Below, piece by piece: positions 63,291 through 64,000 of a stretch of DNA of 64,000 nt. Under the pieces are notes generated by a model. It was not told the origin of the DNA, made no database searches, and worked only from the letters and a program-made list of their open reading frames with translations. The stretch's first letter is position 1. Each line of letters opens with the position of its first letter. Source of the DNA: JBBROS01 sp965217935 (GTDB lineage: Bacteria > Pseudomonadota > Alphaproteobacteria > Acetobacterales > Acetobacteraceae); NCBI GenBank assembly GCA_965217935.1, contig OZ244581.1, positions 1,984,001-2,048,000 of the forward strand. Direction: 5' to 3'. Made by a program: the position numbers and the translations under genes.

Positions 63291-64000
63291 TCAGATTGCT
63301 TTGTAGGCGAGTGTGAGATCGAAGCTGAGTGCGCCGTTCCACATGGCTTCTGCGATGTTTGTGACGCCATTATGTCGCATGATGTTGAGAGCGGAGCTTC
63401 GGGCTCTGGCCATGACGCCTGGGTTGTGGCGGATGCGGCTTTGATCCTCGTTGCAGGACACGTCGCGGACGTAGTGGTTTCGGTTTTCGATGCTCCAGCT
63501 GCCACGAACGGCGTCGGCCCATGTGCTGGCGGACAGTCCGGTGGCCGATGATGCGTAGTAGGCCGTCTCGCCGCGTTGATCCCACAGGCCGGTGGCGGCG
63601 CAGCGCAGCCAGGTGTGCCGGGTGACGCGGACGATGGTTTTAATGAAGGGCGCCCACTCGGTTTGAGCGAGCGCGTCGCCTGCGGCAAACACCTCCACGG
63701 TGCGGCTTTCCTGCTTGCCCCGGCCATTGTCCTGCGAAACGGCGGTTTCCGCTGGCGCGGACCCGGCCGTGATGGCGGCGGCCGCAAACAGGGCAGCCTG
63801 GTTTTCCTTAAGCTGGACCAGCAGGTGATGGCCCGACGCCCGTGCGGCTGCGAAGGTTTTTTTGGGCGTGCATGGCATCCAGGGTGAACAGGCGCCCGGA
63901 CAGGCCAAGGGTTGCGATCATCTCCTGGGCAGCAGGGATTTCATTGCTTTTCTCGCCGGTCGCCAGTTGGCCGAGGATGATCTGCCCGCCGCCGGCAAAG
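63291..64000 (-). pseudogene. ISAs1-family transposase, frameshifted and cut by the window end
   Basis: The minus-strand reading frame to 63291 gives HHLLVQLKENQAALF, RVTRHTWLRCAATGLWDQRG, SIENRNHYVRDVSCNEDQSR and MARARSSALNIMRHNGVTNI, the C-terminal half of an ISAs1 transposase. Near 63857-63863 a run of seven T (A on the coding strand) shifts the frame: the normal LDAMHAxK sequence continues upstream in another frame through the window edge. The IS end CAGGGCTGTTCAACGC lies near 63267. Confidence 0.82.

Noticed and set aside
1..64000. CRISPR arrays, rRNA or tRNA genes
   Set aside because: No regularly spaced repeats, no cloverleaf and no rRNA-like conserved stretch were noticed on reading; a covariance-model scan would be needed to exclude a tRNA fully.

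Overview
The window reads as GC-rich alphaproteobacterial DNA, probably Rhodospirillales/Acetobacteraceae-like. That guess rests on gene style, the fliL / DUF6468 / motE flagellar set, the short pyruvoyl-type speD next to speE, and the IS21, IS3, IS5 and ISAzo13 elements; no rRNA or tRNA is present to prove it. Roughly the first 52 kb is accessory catabolic DNA, mostly very GC-rich. The stretch 53.2-59.4 kb (speE, speD, flagellar genes) is visibly lower in GC and looks like resident chromosome.

1-17 kb, polymer/acyl-CoA block. A tandem TetR regulator, a thiolase and an MFE-2-like SDR precede an outer-membrane barrel (MetA_deg type), a secreted serine hydrolase, an unknown lipoprotein, a quinohaemoprotein with an N-terminal haem domain (polyvinyl-alcohol dehydrogenase architecture) and a DUF4142 lipoprotein. 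Next come an SMP-30 lactonase, an acyl-CoA synthetase, an MDR oxidoreductase and a minus-strand operon (SDR, thioesterase, mini biotin carrier, FadJ-like enzyme). The hydrolase/dehydrogenase pair is the pair known from polyvinyl-alcohol degraders, and the rest could import oligomers and shorten them as CoA esters.

17-39.4 kb, two complete Dpp/Opp-type ABC importers, each with carboxylase genes. Unit A is dppDFBC-like (+); converging on it is biotin carboxylase, carboxyltransferase, fused class III CoA-transferase and binding protein (-). Unit B runs binding protein, acyl-CoA synthetase, two permeases, two ATPases and a 1094-residue single-chain acyl-CoA carboxylase, mostly with 1-4 base stop/start overlaps. 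A GntR/FCD regulator lies between, and near-identical ATTGTCAACAAT palindromes sit before the SDR operon, the carboxylase/gntR pair and unit B. I infer one regulon for uptake and CoA-dependent catabolism of an unidentified acid; it is the strongest candidate for an undescribed system here.

39.4-52.7 kb, decay zone. IS6, IS21, IS5 and a second IS21 have broken a lipocalin-like gene, a class II aldolase, LivG/LivF ATPases, a 4,5-dihydroxyphthalate decarboxylase-like gene and gentisate dioxygenase. 3-hydroxybenzoate 6-hydroxylase, a MarR regulator and a fumarylpyruvate-hydrolase-like gene stay intact; the isomerase has a likely internal deletion. This is a dismantled 3-hydroxybenzoate/gentisate pathway. 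A broken tyrosine integrase marks the edge of the accessory DNA.

53.2-59.4 kb, speD-speE and a minus-strand flagellar cluster (fliL, DUF6468, motE, a 968-residue exported repeat protein). 59.4-64 kb is a second insertion zone: an IS256 fragment, an IS3 with readable ends, resolvase and IS1182 fragments, an intact ISAzo13-type transposase and the end of an ISAs1 element. Short perfect palindromes lie inside broken transposase genes of two different IS families.
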